A DNA stretch of 64,000 bases from an uncultured Bacteroidota bacterium. GTDB lineage: Bacteria > Bacteroidota > Bacteroidia > Bacteroidales > F082. Shown here piece after piece: positions 43,142 through 52,801 of this stretch (position 1 is its first letter; each line of letters starts with the position of its first letter). Under the pieces are notes generated by a model. The model did no database searches. It had not been told where the DNA came from and worked only from the letters and a program-made list of their open reading frames with translations. The stretch lies in NCBI GenBank assembly GCA_903891085.1, contig CAITDJ010000008.1:62001-126000 (forward strand), given 5' to 3'. The position numbers were made by a program, and so were the translations under genes.

Positions 43142-43535
43142 CAAAATCCCTTTCTTTATTATTGTTCATTAAATCTGAACAAAATCCGGTGTAAAAGTAA
43201 AACAATAAACCTGATAAAATGAAATCTGTACCATATCGGCTGATTTGGCAACAACAACAGCGATTTGATTTGATTGGATCAAACCATAAAATAAAGAAAA
43301 AATTGTAGAAGCGCAAAGATTGAGTAAATTTGTTGATCAAAATAATATACCTAGGCCAGGTGGGGCAGGGTTTGTTGGAAATTATCACCTTTATGACTGA
43401 TGGTCAAATAGATATCAGCATCAATTCGATGCTAAACCGTGTTTTTTTTATGGCTATTGATCCTGTAGGGTTTCATATTAGGTTAGTTTCTTTGCGTATG
43501 ACATTTAAATCTTTATTGAACTATAACATTTTACA
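43142..43535. other. Long intergenic region between topA and the sugar dehydrogenase
   Basis: 394 bases between divergent genes. It holds the dehydrogenase promoter at 43303-43332. The 200 bases after it (43333-43535) would be a long 5' leader, with no good ORF: a frame starting at 43330 begins in the -7 box. The part before 43300 probably carries the topA promoter, but I see no clear TAnnTTTG on the minus strand there. Confidence 0.6.
43303..43332 (+). promoter_or_regulatory. Promoter of the nucleotide-sugar dehydrogenase gene
   Basis: TTG at 43303-43305, 19 bases, then TAAATTTG at 43325-43332: perfect -7 and good -33 with ideal spacing. Transcription would start near 43339, about 197 bases before ATG 43536. 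Confidence 0.6.
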
Positions 43536-44807
43536 ATGATGAATCAAAAGAAAATTGCAGTGATTGGCTTGGGTTATGTTGGTTTACCGCTGGCTGTTGA
43601 ATTTGGAAAAACACGCGATACGGTTGGTTTCGATATCAACAAAAAACGCATCAGAGAGCTAAAAGAAGGCCATGACCGCACCCTTGAAATTGAAGATGGT
43701 GACCTCCTCAAAGCAAAGCACCTGATCATCACTGAAAACCTGATCGATATTCAGGAATGTCAGTTTTTTTTAATTACCGTTCCAACGCCAATCGATAAGT
43801 TTAAACGCCCTGACCTCACTCCTTTGTATAAAGCTTCTGAGACGGTTGGGAAAGTGCTCAAAAAAGGGGATATTGTTATATATGAATCAACAGTTTATCC
43901 GGGAGCTACTGAGGAAGATTGTGTGCCGGTTCTTGAGAAACATAGTGGATTAAAATATAATGTTGATTTTTTCTGCGGTTATTCACCTGAGCGGATTAAT
44001 CCGGGTGACAAAGTACATACGGTAACTAAAATCAGAAAAGTTACCTCTGGAAGCAATCCTGAAATTGCTGAAGAAGTTGATCAGTTATACAAGAGCATAA
44101 TCGTTGCCGGAACTTTCAAAGCCAGTTCGATTCGTGTGGCAGAGGCTGCAAAAGTGATCGAAAACTCGCAACGCGATATCAATATTGCCTTTGTGAACGA
44201 GCTTGCTGTAATATTTAACCGTATGGGTATCGACACAATCGAAGTGCTGGAGGCGGCCGGAACCAAATGGAATTTTTTACCCTTCCGCCCGGGCCTGGTA
44301 GGTGGGCATTGTATTGGTGTTGATCCTTATTACCTTACCCACAAAGCCCAGGAGTTGGGTTATAATCCCGAAATTATTCTGGCTGGCCGCCGTTTGAACG
44401 ATAATATGGGTATTCTGGTTGCCAATCAGGTCATTAAACTTATGATCAAAAAAGGCCACAAAATTGAAGGTGCACCGATACTTGTTTTGGGAATCACTTT
44501 TAAAGAAAACTGTCCGGATATACGTAATTCACGGGTAATTGATGTGATCAATGAACTTCATTCATTTGGTTGTGTTGTTGAAACTTACGATCCATGGGCC
44601 GATAAAGTTGATGTTAAGCATGAATATGGAACTGATATTTTTACTTCCTTAACGGAGCTTAAGGGGAAAAAATACGCCGCTATCGTAGCAGCAGTGGCTC
44701 ATAAAGAGTTTGAAACAATCGACCTGGATAGTCTCATAGTGGCAAATGCTGTTGTATATGACATCAAAGCAATCTTACCGAAAGATAAAATTGACGCCCG
44801 TTTATAA
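43536..44807 (+). CDS. UDP-HexNAc/UDP-glucose dehydrogenase (TviB/WbpA-type)
   Basis: A 423-residue NAD-dependent nucleotide-sugar dehydrogenase. KIAVIGLGYVGLPLAVEFGKTRDTVGFDI is the Rossmann NAD site, YESTVYPGATEEDCVPVLE and GYSPERINPGDK mark the family, and catalytic Cys is in GGHCIGVDPYYLTHKAQE. NSQRDINIAFVNELAVIFNRMGID fits the WbpA/TviB subgroup that oxidises UDP-GlcNAc or UDP-GalNAc to the uronic acid. It supplies charged sugars for surface polysaccharides. No glycan locus is adjacent. A second ATG at 43539 is equally possible. Confidence 0.9.
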   Translation: MMNQKKIAVIGLGYVGLPLAVEFGKTRDTVGFDINKKRIRELKEGHDRTLEIEDGDLLKAKHLIITENLIDIQECQFFLITVPTPIDKFKRPDLTPLYKASETVGKVLKKGDIVIYESTVYPGATEEDCVPVLEKHSGLKYNVDFFCGYSPERINPGDKVHTVTKIRKVTSGSNPEIAEEVDQLYKSIIVAGTFKASSIRVAEAAKVIENSQRDINIAFVNELAVIFNRMGIDTIEVLEAAGTKWNFLPFRPGLVGGHCIGVDPYYLTHKAQELGYNPEIILAGRRLNDNMGILVANQVIKLMIKKGHKIEGAPILVLGITFKENCPDIRNSRVIDVINELHSFGCVVETYDPWADKVDVKHEYGTDIFTSLTELKGKKYAAIVAAVAHKEFETIDLDSLIVANAVVYDIKAILPKDKIDARL

Positions 44808-44869
44808 AGCATCGAAGCAGGGATAAACTTGTCTTTTCAATAGAATCCGACTTAATTATACTTCAATGG

Positions 44870-44900
44870 ACCGGATGCCAATTTGATAAGCATGTCCGGT
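44870..44900. repeat. Weak hairpin after the sugar dehydrogenase gene
   Basis: ACCGGATGC (44870-44878) and GCATGTCCGGT (44890-44900) pair with a two-base bulge. No T-run follows directly, so a terminator role is uncertain. The rest of 44808-45040 has no gene I can see. Confidence 0.3.
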
Positions 44901-45040
44901 TGTTTAGCGATTATCTGTTAAAATCAGGTTAAATAATTTTCTCTTTTTTTAATCCACAATAGTTTGTGAATAACTACCTTCGTGTAAGCAAGCTGAGTTC
45001 ACTTAACAATGCTTATTTTTAACAATTCAAAAATCAGTGC

Positions 45041-47809
45041 ATGAGGATTTACGAACGCGTAGCCATTGTTTTTATTATCAATTATTTGATTTTCAATTCA
45101 TTGATATTCGCGCAAACACGGGTTGGAAGTAAAATTGAAGATTTTACAATCACGATTACTTTTGCTCAGGTTCCTGTTAATGGTCCTCAGGTTTACAAAG
45201 CCCCGCTAAAATACAACAAAGATTTTGCATTGATTCTGCAAATGGACGATGGTGATCCTGCAATCCATGATCAGGTGATGCCATTTTTTAAAGGGCAAGA
45301 TGGAAATCCTGGTTTGTTTTTCAATGAACGCCCCGGTGGAACCAGTCAGCCTTTCAAAATGGACGCTTCTTATTATTCCTTAAACAGTGCTGGTGAAGAT
45401 TTACATGCCTATGTTGATGGTTTTTTGCATTGGGACAATCTCATCAATCTTTGGGCAGGTGAATTTGGTTTGATAAGCCGCGGACTAACCAACCCGCCAA
45501 CAACGGATGTGTCGCTTGAAGTACAACGGAATGCGAGCTATACAAAACGAAAAACTTTCAGTGGAACCATTCCCGATGGCGCCGAAATGAACGTATATGT
45601 TATTCCTCCGGATGCACCCGATCAATTAAGTGAAGCCAAAGCGAGAAATTTAGCCGTATTTAATAGTAGCGCCACCACCATTGCCAATCCGGCACTGGTT
45701 GAAAACCTTCCGACAATTGCAGGAGTTGAATTAGCCCGTGAAAATATTACCAATAATCTGTTTGAGCAGGTAAATACCGTCGCCAGCCAGTGTGATGACG
45801 CCCATCACTATATAGCAACGTATTTTAATCATGGATTTGACAATGGTGAAATCTCATTTGACTCTTTTAAAAGCCAGATGAATCAAATCGCAATTGCTTA
45901 CGGGCGAGACGGGAATAATTCTATTTGGTCTGGCTCTGCAACTGAAGTTTTTGAATATCTGAGAATTAAAGAATTGGTAACCGTTAATTCCACCCTGAAT
46001 GACAACATATTAACCCTCACTTTCTCTGGAAATAATATACCCGATAATTTCAGGTTTTATGCATTGACCATTGTAGTTGTCGGCGAATCGAATATCGTGG
46101 AAATGCTGGTTGACGAACCAGATGGTTTGTCATCCTATCAGTTTTCAAGCAAAGATGCATTGATCAATATGAAGTGGAGCGGATATATTGATCAGGATAA
46201 TTTGGTTCGTGCAGAAACTCAGGTTACACTTGCCGAAACTGAAACCACAGCCGCCAATGCACTGGTCGCAATGGATTTTGTGCAAATGTTACCTGATGGT
46301 GAACCAAAACAATTATTGACAGACCGTCTTTGTTCCTTAAGTGGAATTGATTATGAACCTGGGTTTTGCCCCCAAACTACATTTCTTGGCTCTGATACCA
46401 CCTTATGTTTTAACGACACACTTGTTTTGCAGGCTCCTGAATCAGCCTCCTATTTATGGAGCACTGATGAAACAACACAAAGTATAGAATTCCCCGCTGT
46501 CGAAACAACCGAAATCTGGGTCCAGATTACCAACGGAAATAACATAGCATCAGACACAATTGTGTTGACAGTAAATCAACTGCCTGAGGTTATCATTACA
46601 CCTGATACCGCTACAATTACCAATCCTGGTGATGAACTGGTTTTGGTGGCTTCTGGTGCGGTATCCTATCTTTGGTCGAACGACAGCACGACAGCTGAAA
46701 TAACTGTAATTCCATTACTACCGACTGATTATACTGTTACCGGCACATCCGCTGACGGTTGTATAAACAATGCCACTGCACATATAAATGTACAATACAC
46801 TACTGAACTTAAATTCAGTTTCGATACTGTCTGTCAAGGTGATACCACCCATCTGATTGCTATGATAACCACCAACGATTCGATACTTATTTCGGAATGG
46901 GACAGTGATGGTAATGGCTTGTTCAATGATGGAACCGGCGATTCATTGAATATTGTTTTTGAAAACGCTGATGATCATCTGGTTGGTTTAAGGATTAAAA
47001 CATACAGTGGGAAAATTCATATCATTTATAATAAAGTAACTGTTGCTGACTTTCCTCAGGCTGCCTTTACATTTAAAAATACCTGTGAAGGAGAAACAAT
47101 ACTATTTACCGATAATTCAAGTGTTCAGATGGGCAGTATTAATAGTTGGGCATGGGATTTTGGCGATGGGAACAGTTCAACGGAGCAAAATCCAAATTAT
47201 TTTTATGAAACTGTTGACAATTATGACGTTAAGCTAATAGCAACTTCGAGTTACGGCTGCTCTGATACCCTTAAAAAAAGTCTAAGTATTAAAACCAGTC
47301 CTCCGTTGGACCTTCGTTTACTTGATGGTACAACCGTTGCATCAGAGCAGATCATGGAAATGGCGACGGGCAGCAACCTTACTTTTGAAGTGGTTAGTAT
47401 TTATGATAGTCTAGAGTGGTCAGGCGGTGTAAAAACTGAAACATTCAACGTAATCAATGCCGGATATTTTTCAGTGGTTGTCTATGATTATGGGTGTAAT
47501 AACAGCCGTTTTTTTACTGTAACCGAAACAGGCAATCCCGTCAATCCTACCGTCGGAATAATGAATTTACTGACTCCAAATGGCGATGGGTTTAATGATG
47601 TTTGGCTTATTGAAGACCTGAATTTAATTAGTCCGGCAAAAGTTGCCATCTATGCGCGCTCCGGTAAAAGTGTTTATGAATCAAATGCGTATGATAATAC
47701 ATGGAATGGTTATTACAATAGTAACCCTTTACCCGAAGGAAGTTATTTTTATGTAATTGAAGGAGCAACAGGAACAGTATTAAAAGGAACAATCAGCATT
47801 ATACGATAA
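45041..47809 (+). CDS. T9SS cargo: NodB-like (degenerate) domain, Ig-like and PKD domains, type B sorting domain
   Basis: A 922-residue secreted protein. Signal peptide 1-25 (SLIFAQ). Residues about 55-440 resemble a polysaccharide-deacetylase (NodB/CE4) fold: KYNKDFALILQMDDG (D69, D70) parallels the YxxxFxxTFDDG motif, HWDNLINLWAGEFGLISRGLT parallels the motif 2 region but lacks both metal His, and VYVIPPDAP parallels motif 3. Then come two Ig-like domains (about 448-590), a PKD domain about 670-752 (WAWDFGDGNSS) and a type B gliding-associated sorting domain from 841 (LTPNGDGFNDVW) to 922. Its stop overlaps the PorP/SprF start by one base (TAATG). It is probably an extracellular binding protein rather than an active deacetylase. 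Confidence 0.82.
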   Translation: MRIYERVAIVFIINYLIFNSLIFAQTRVGSKIEDFTITITFAQVPVNGPQVYKAPLKYNKDFALILQMDDGDPAIHDQVMPFFKGQDGNPGLFFNERPGGTSQPFKMDASYYSLNSAGEDLHAYVDGFLHWDNLINLWAGEFGLISRGLTNPPTTDVSLEVQRNASYTKRKTFSGTIPDGAEMNVYVIPPDAPDQLSEAKARNLAVFNSSATTIANPALVENLPTIAGVELARENITNNLFEQVNTVASQCDDAHHYIATYFNHGFDNGEISFDSFKSQMNQIAIAYGRDGNNSIWSGSATEVFEYLRIKELVTVNSTLNDNILTLTFSGNNIPDNFRFYALTIVVVGESNIVEMLVDEPDGLSSYQFSSKDALINMKWSGYIDQDNLVRAETQVTLAETETTAANALVAMDFVQMLPDGEPKQLLTDRLCSLSGIDYEPGFCPQTTFLGSDTTLCFNDTLVLQAPESASYLWSTDETTQSIEFPAVETTEIWVQITNGNNIASDTIVLTVNQLPEVIITPDTATITNPGDELVLVASGAVSYLWSNDSTTAEITVIPLLPTDYTVTGTSADGCINNATAHINVQYTTELKFSFDTVCQGDTTHLIAMITTNDSILISEWDSDGNGLFNDGTGDSLNIVFENADDHLVGLRIKTYSGKIHIIYNKVTVADFPQAAFTFKNTCEGETILFTDNSSVQMGSINSWAWDFGDGNSSTEQNPNYFYETVDNYDVKLIATSSYGCSDTLKKSLSIKTSPPLDLRLLDGTTVASEQIMEMATGSNLTFEVVSIYDSLEWSGGVKTETFNVINAGYFSVVVYDYGCNNSRFFTVTETGNPVNPTVGIMNLLTPNGDGFNDVWLIEDLNLISPAKVAIYARSGKSVYESNAYDNTWNGYYNSNPLPEGSYFYVIEGATGTVLKGTISIIR

Positions 47810-48807
47810 TGAGAAACCATAAAATATTACTGCTGATATTGTTACTTCTGCCCGGAAGCCAACTCCTTTTTGCCCAGCAGTTTCCATTGAGTTCGCATTA
47901 TATTTTTAACAACTATTCACTCGACCCTGGTTTTGCCGGTATTCATGCAAACGGCGAAGCTTTCTTCAATTATCGCAAAGACTGGGCATCAATCAATGGC
48001 AGCCCGACTACAATCAGAGCAAACGGATTTGGCATGATTCGTCCTCAAATGTATCTCGGAGGCGAGTTACTTAACGATAAAACTGACATATTCAATCGGT
48101 TCAGGGCAAAACTGAATTACACATACAGCTTGCAACTTGCAGACATACAATATCTTAATTTCTCTGTTTGGGGAAGCTTATTCCAGAGTTCCATTAATTT
48201 GGACGCTATTAATGCCGATCCCGATGATCCTGTTTTTAAAGATAAAAGCAAATTAAACTCCACGAACCTGAATGCTGGTTTTAGTTTGGTGTATAACCGG
48301 AATAGTTTTACGGTTGGCTTCGCCATGCCAACCCTGTTCCGAACAAAAGACGCCTACTTAAATGAGGCAAGCGGTAATTTTTCATTTGAAAAGGAAATGA
48401 TGTTTCATATTTCTGACAGGTTTGCGTTGAATTCAGACTGGCAATTGCAGCCTTTCTTCGTATGGAGCCGCACCAATAATATGCCTTCAGTGATTGATCT
48501 CTCAGCGACCGTATTCTACATTGAAAAATACTGGTTTTCCTTGTTATATAGGAACAGCGCATTATTGGCAGTTGGTGTCGGAGGTGAGTTATATAAAGGA
48601 TTATCGATGGCCTATACCTATGAAATTGGATTAGGAGGAATCAATAGTCGTTCGGGTGGGGCCCATGAAATCAGTATCGGGTTCCGTTTTGGTGAAAAGG
48701 AAGAAGGTTCGGGTAAACATATCAAAAGTAAAAAATCTAACTTTTCGGGAAGGTCTGGTCGAATTTACCCACAACCCACCGAATTTGAATACAGGAGGAC
48801 CAAATAA
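47809..48807 (+). CDS. PorP/SprF-family type IX secretion membrane protein
   Basis: A 332-residue outer-membrane beta-barrel protein. Signal peptide 1-23 (SQLLFAQ), then QFPLSSHYIFNNYSLDPGFAGIHANGEAFFNYRKDWASINGSPTTI, the PorP/SprF N-terminal signature (Y-x-x-N-x-x-x-x-x-P-A-x-A-G). It ends with GGAHEISIGFRFGEKE, the usual barrel end. In Flavobacterium SprF is needed for secretion of SprB, a type B sorting-domain adhesin, so the adjacent 922-aa protein is its likely cargo. It overlaps both flanking genes by one base (TAATG), implying translational coupling. Confidence 0.92.
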   Translation: MRNHKILLLILLLLPGSQLLFAQQFPLSSHYIFNNYSLDPGFAGIHANGEAFFNYRKDWASINGSPTTIRANGFGMIRPQMYLGGELLNDKTDIFNRFRAKLNYTYSLQLADIQYLNFSVWGSLFQSSINLDAINADPDDPVFKDKSKLNSTNLNAGFSLVYNRNSFTVGFAMPTLFRTKDAYLNEASGNFSFEKEMMFHISDRFALNSDWQLQPFFVWSRTNNMPSVIDLSATVFYIEKYWFSLLYRNSALLAVGVGGELYKGLSMAYTYEIGLGGINSRSGGAHEISIGFRFGEKEEGSGKHIKSKKSNFSGRSGRIYPQPTEFEYRRTK

Positions 48808-51800
48808 TGATGAAAGCAATATGTAAACTGGTTTTCATTGTTTCAATAATAGTCATTGGTGTTTCCGGACTTAACCAGCCATTAATTGCCCAAACACCAC
48901 CAGCTGATCCTGGAGTATCCATGGTTATGGTCACTTTCAATCAGGCTCCAAACGTATGGACTGTCGAAAAAGCACCATTAAGATATAATAAAACTTTTGC
49001 CGTTAGTTTTCATAACGATGATGGCATCAGTGATATTTATACCGAGGGGTTCCCTTTCTTTACCGGTATTCAGGTTGGAAACACCAATTACCCGGGTTTG
49101 TTTTATACCGATGGTTGTGGGCACGATGTTTCCTTCAAATTAAGTTCAAACCTGTTTTCGTTTAACGGTGAAAACGGACCGGATATGCATACACCGGGAA
49201 ACGGCTATGGTGTTGTATCGTGGCCTCAACTGGAAATTATGTATAATAATAATTGTGGAATATACAACCATGGTATATCAGGTGATGCCAGTTCAGGAAA
49301 TGCATATATGAACTATTCCATCAAAAGAAACGAGAGTTATATCCGCAGACAATTACACACCACTACACCAGGTGGTGTTCAAACAAGAATTTTTGTAAAC
49401 CCAAATGGCAATACTGCCTATTCACCAGTAGCCTTTAATTTGGGATACTTTACTGCTTTCAACCAAAGTGTACAAGGTGTTATCGGAAACAATGGCGGTG
49501 ATGTAAATACATACCCTAACTGGCTGATACCAATAGATTTATATCGACTGCTAGGTGAGAGTACCAATGTTCAGCAATTGGCTGATGATATGTTTGCCAA
49601 CAGCATCAATGGGGCCAATTATTGGGCGCCAATTTTCACCCATTCCATTGTAAGTCAGTATCCTTTGGCTGATTTTCATGCTGATTTTAACTATATTGCA
49701 AACACTTACGGCCGTGATGGTCTCGACAATGTGTGGGTTGCTTCGGAAGAAGAAATAATCAGTTACCTGCGCGTGAAAGAGGCCACAATCCTTGATTATA
49801 ATTTGATTGGAAACAATCTGGTTATTCTCCTTAGCGGCTCAATCCCTTCAGATATGCGGTTCTATCCCTTGAGTTTATTAATCAATGCAGATGCTACCAT
49901 CACAAATATCACAATCACCGGTGGAACAAACACTTTTAACGGAATCGGACAGACTTCCTCGCTCATCAATCTGGAGTGGAATGGTAAATATGTTGTTGAT
50001 AGTGTCGAACTTGCTGATACCTATGTAACCATAGCCGAACAAACGCAAACTCTGTACGATTGCTGGATCGCCATGGATTATGTCTATATGGTTGCCCCCG
50101 GTCCTGATAGAACACTCTTACGAGACAGGTTATGTGCCATTGATGGAGTGACATACGACCCCGGATTTTGTCAACCCTGCGATTTCACCATAGGCAATGA
50201 TACTGCTATTTGCCTGAATGATTGCATCGATCTTTCGGCTCCTTTTGCTGCAGGGAATACATATTTATGGAGTGAAGGAAGCACGACTCAAACAATAAAT
50301 GTATGTCCAACTGAATTAACGGATTATTGGGTTCGCCTCACAACCTCTGATGGTTGTATTGCCTATGATACTATTCAGGTAAATGTATTACCAGTTCCTG
50401 TTATTGATTTGGGAGCAAATGATACGATTTGTCTGAATGAATGTATTGATATCACGGCTCCTTTTGCCGAAGGAAATACATATTTATGGAGCAATGACAG
50501 CACCACCCAAACCATTTCAGTTTGCCCGTTAGCCTTGACAGAATATTGGGTGCAGGTGACCAGCCCAAACGGTTGTGTAGCTTCAGACACAATACAGATC
50601 AATGTGCTACCTTCTCCGATTCTTGATCTGGGAAACGATGTAACTATCTGCCTGAATGATTGTATCGACATCACAGCTCCATTTGCTGAAGGATATACTT
50701 ATTTATGGAGTAATGATAGCACCACCCAAACCATTTCAGTTTGTCCGGCAGACACCACAACGTATTGGCTTAGGTTGACAAACACAGATGGATGTAGTGC
50801 ATCAGATACCATTCAGGTAAATACTTTGCCATTGCCGGTTTTTGATTTAGGCCCTGACCAACAAATTTGTTTGGGAGATACGGCTATTCTATCTGGTCCG
50901 GATAATGACAATTACACCTACAAATGGTTTGCAAATAACAACCTCCTACAAAATGAATCGGGCGTTCAATTATCCTATATTACAAATGATACGGTGTTAA
51001 TCCGGCTTGAAGTATTGGATCAGAATGGTTGTATGTTCGCTGATTCGTCATGGGTTTTTGCATTGGAACTTCCGCTGATTCAGGTAACTCCTGCAACTGC
51101 ATCCCTGTGTTTTGGCGAATCAGTTTCTTTGCAGATTACAGCACAAAATGCTACAGGGTTCAGCTGGTGGGATGGAAGTACTGCGCAGACACGAGTTTTC
51201 CAACCAACGCAATCAAACTTTACATATCGGCTATGGGCCATGGCCATAAACGGTTTTGGATGCCACCAATATGATACAGCGGTAATTCAGGTATTTGATA
51301 ATCCAAGTTTTCAACTTTCCGTGAGTCAGGGAAACGACACCATTTGTGTCGAAGAGTCATTAACGCTGAAAGTAAGTCTTACAAGTGCGGTCCCAATTCA
51401 ATCCCTGATCTGGAACGAAACTGATACAATTGAAAATGTAACCGGAACAGATCACTTCAAAACGATTTCACCAACGCAAAGCAGTTGGTATACTGTTAAA
51501 ATCGTTAGCAATAATGATTGTATCGATCAGGATAGTATTTATATTCGTGTTGTTCCGTTACCCGTGATGACTATCACGGATGACAAAGAAATTTGTTTTG
51601 GCGAATCTGTTACAATTGAAGCAACAGGTGGTCAGAGTTGTGCCTGGTATGTTGAAGGTGCTTTAATATCAGATGTGTATTCATTCATAAAAACTCCATT
51701 AATAACAACAACCTATGTAGCCGTGATTACAGGAGAAGGTGCTATTCCCTGTATTTCAACTGATAGTGTTACAATTTTTGTTCATCCCAAACCTATTGTA

Positions 51801-52745
51801 ATCCCCAGTATCGCCGATACCAGTATTTGTGCAGGATCCGATCTTGTTATTTCAGCCTCCGGGGCAGTGAATTATTTGTGGTCCGACGCACAAACAGGCG
51901 ATACCATTCACGTTTCGCCAATCGAATCAACGCTGTATGAGGTTATTGGAGCAACCGATTATGGTTGCAGTGATACAGCGCAAACACAGGTTACCGTTTT
52001 TCCAGTGCAGGAAGTTTCATTTAGCGGATTATTGCCCGTGTATTGCCTGAACGATTCGCCATCCCAACTAACAGGTATTCCTCCAGGAGGTCTTTTCTCA
52101 GGCCCCGGCACGATTGCCGGCCGGTTTAATCCTTCAATTGCAGGGGATGGAATACATTTGATTACCTATTCACTTACGGATGAAAACAACTGTACATCGA
52201 GTTATTCATTGGAAACACGAGTTTTTGGAGGAGTGGCACAAATAGATCTGGGTCCGGACAGTACCATCTGCCCGAACGATTTCGTATTACTTGATGCTGG
52301 CATAGGATTTACCGAATATTTTTGGTCAAATGGTCAAACCACACAAACAGCCATCATTTCAGGAACAGATTATCCGGCTGGTACAAGTCGCGATATTTCG
52401 GTGGTGGGTGTTTTAAATGGGTGCACCGCTTCAGGTTCGATGACACTTACCATCAGGAATGATTGTTTTGATGACATTAACGACCATCCAGAAGCAAAGG
52501 GTATCTCTATTGTACCAAATCCAAACGATGGAGCATTTAAACTTAAATTTTCCAAATTGGCACAAGCTGAAAAACTTGTTATTTCGACAATTGGAGGCAT
52601 CAATATTTACACATACCGTTTTCCATTAAACTCACAAATACCTGAAGAAATGAATATTCAACTTCCGGGTATTTTGAACGGCGTATTTATTGTTACTTTC
52701 CAAACGCATACAGCTGTTTACACATCAAAACTTATTATCAGGTAA
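48807..52745 (+). CDS. T9SS cargo: NodB-like domain, tandem Ig-like repeats, type A sorting domain
   Basis: A 1312-residue secreted protein, paralogous in its N-terminal half to the 922-aa product. Signal peptide 1-29 (LNQPLIAQ). KAPLRYNKTFAVSFHNDDG (D71, D72) parallels NodB motif 1, IYNHGISGD (H155, second His absent) motif 2, IFVNPNGNTAYSPVAFNLGYF motif 3 and WAPIFTHSIV a late motif. WVASEEEIISYLRVKE is like the closing segment of deacetylases. Residues from about 460 are Ig-like repeats, three nearly identical with a 73-residue period. The C-terminus (VPNPNDGAFKLKFSKL... KLIIR) is a T9SS type A sorting domain. One metal-binding His is kept, so weak activity cannot be excluded. Confidence 0.82.
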   Translation: MMKAICKLVFIVSIIVIGVSGLNQPLIAQTPPADPGVSMVMVTFNQAPNVWTVEKAPLRYNKTFAVSFHNDDGISDIYTEGFPFFTGIQVGNTNYPGLFYTDGCGHDVSFKLSSNLFSFNGENGPDMHTPGNGYGVVSWPQLEIMYNNNCGIYNHGISGDASSGNAYMNYSIKRNESYIRRQLHTTTPGGVQTRIFVNPNGNTAYSPVAFNLGYFTAFNQSVQGVIGNNGGDVNTYPNWLIPIDLYRLLGESTNVQQLADDMFANSINGANYWAPIFTHSIVSQYPLADFHADFNYIANTYGRDGLDNVWVASEEEIISYLRVKEATILDYNLIGNNLVILLSGSIPSDMRFYPLSLLINADATITNITITGGTNTFNGIGQTSSLINLEWNGKYVVDSVELADTYVTIAEQTQTLYDCWIAMDYVYMVAPGPDRTLLRDRLCAIDGVTYDPGFCQPCDFTIGNDTAICLNDCIDLSAPFAAGNTYLWSEGSTTQTINVCPTELTDYWVRLTTSDGCIAYDTIQVNVLPVPVIDLGANDTICLNECIDITAPFAEGNTYLWSNDSTTQTISVCPLALTEYWVQVTSPNGCVASDTIQINVLPSPILDLGNDVTICLNDCIDITAPFAEGYTYLWSNDSTTQTISVCPADTTTYWLRLTNTDGCSASDTIQVNTLPLPVFDLGPDQQICLGDTAILSGPDNDNYTYKWFANNNLLQNESGVQLSYITNDTVLIRLEVLDQNGCMFADSSWVFALELPLIQVTPATASLCFGESVSLQITAQNATGFSWWDGSTAQTRVFQPTQSNFTYRLWAMAINGFGCHQYDTAVIQVFDNPSFQLSVSQGNDTICVEESLTLKVSLTSAVPIQSLIWNETDTIENVTGTDHFKTISPTQSSWYTVKIVSNNDCIDQDSIYIRVVPLPVMTITDDKEICFGESVTIEATGGQSCAWYVEGALISDVYSFIKTPLITTTYVAVITGEGAIPCISTDSVTIFVHPKPIVIPSIADTSICAGSDLVISASGAVNYLWSDAQTGDTIHVSPIESTLYEVIGATDYGCSDTAQTQVTVFPVQEVSFSGLLPVYCLNDSPSQLTGIPPGGLFSGPGTIAGRFNPSIAGDGIHLITYSLTDENNCTSSYSLETRVFGGVAQIDLGPDSTICPNDFVLLDAGIGFTEYFWSNGQTTQTAIISGTDYPAGTSRDISVVGVLNGCTASGSMTLTIRNDCFDDINDHPEAKGISIVPNPNDGAFKLKFSKLAQAEKLVISTIGGINIYTYRFPLNSQIPEEMNIQLPGILNGVFIVTFQTHTAVYTSKLIIR
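50190..50860 (+). repeat. 219-bp tandem repeat encoding Ig-like domains
   Basis: The codons for ICLN recur at 50208, 50427 and 50646, exactly 219 bases apart; a fourth, diverged unit begins at 50865 (ICLG). Units one to three share ITAPFAEGxTYLWSNDSTTQTI and DTIQVN at protein level. The units are nearly identical, indicating recent duplication or gene conversion. Confidence 0.9.
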
Positions 52746-52773
52746 TTTTTAAAGCACTTCCTGATATTAATTC

Positions 52774-52781
52774 TACTTTTG
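52774..52781 (+). promoter_or_regulatory. -7 box of the PfkB-family kinase gene
   Basis: TACTTTTG matches TAnnTTTG, 20 bases before ATG 52802. The -33 element is poor (a T-rich stretch 23 bases upstream). Confidence 0.5.
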
Positions 52782-52801
52782 CAATCAAAACTACAATCTT
52801 C

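Noticed and set aside
43330-43539. Short frame in the leader of the sugar dehydrogenase
   Set aside because: It starts with TTG inside the -7 box, so it would not be on the transcript, and its sequence has no recognisable feature.
44808-45040. tRNA or small RNA gene in the spacer before the T9SS cargo gene
   Set aside because: No cloverleaf or CCA-like arms seen; only a weak bulged hairpin.
50190-50860. CRISPR array
   Set aside because: The repeat unit is 219 bases, in frame and coding for Ig-like domains; there are no short palindromic repeats with unique spacers.
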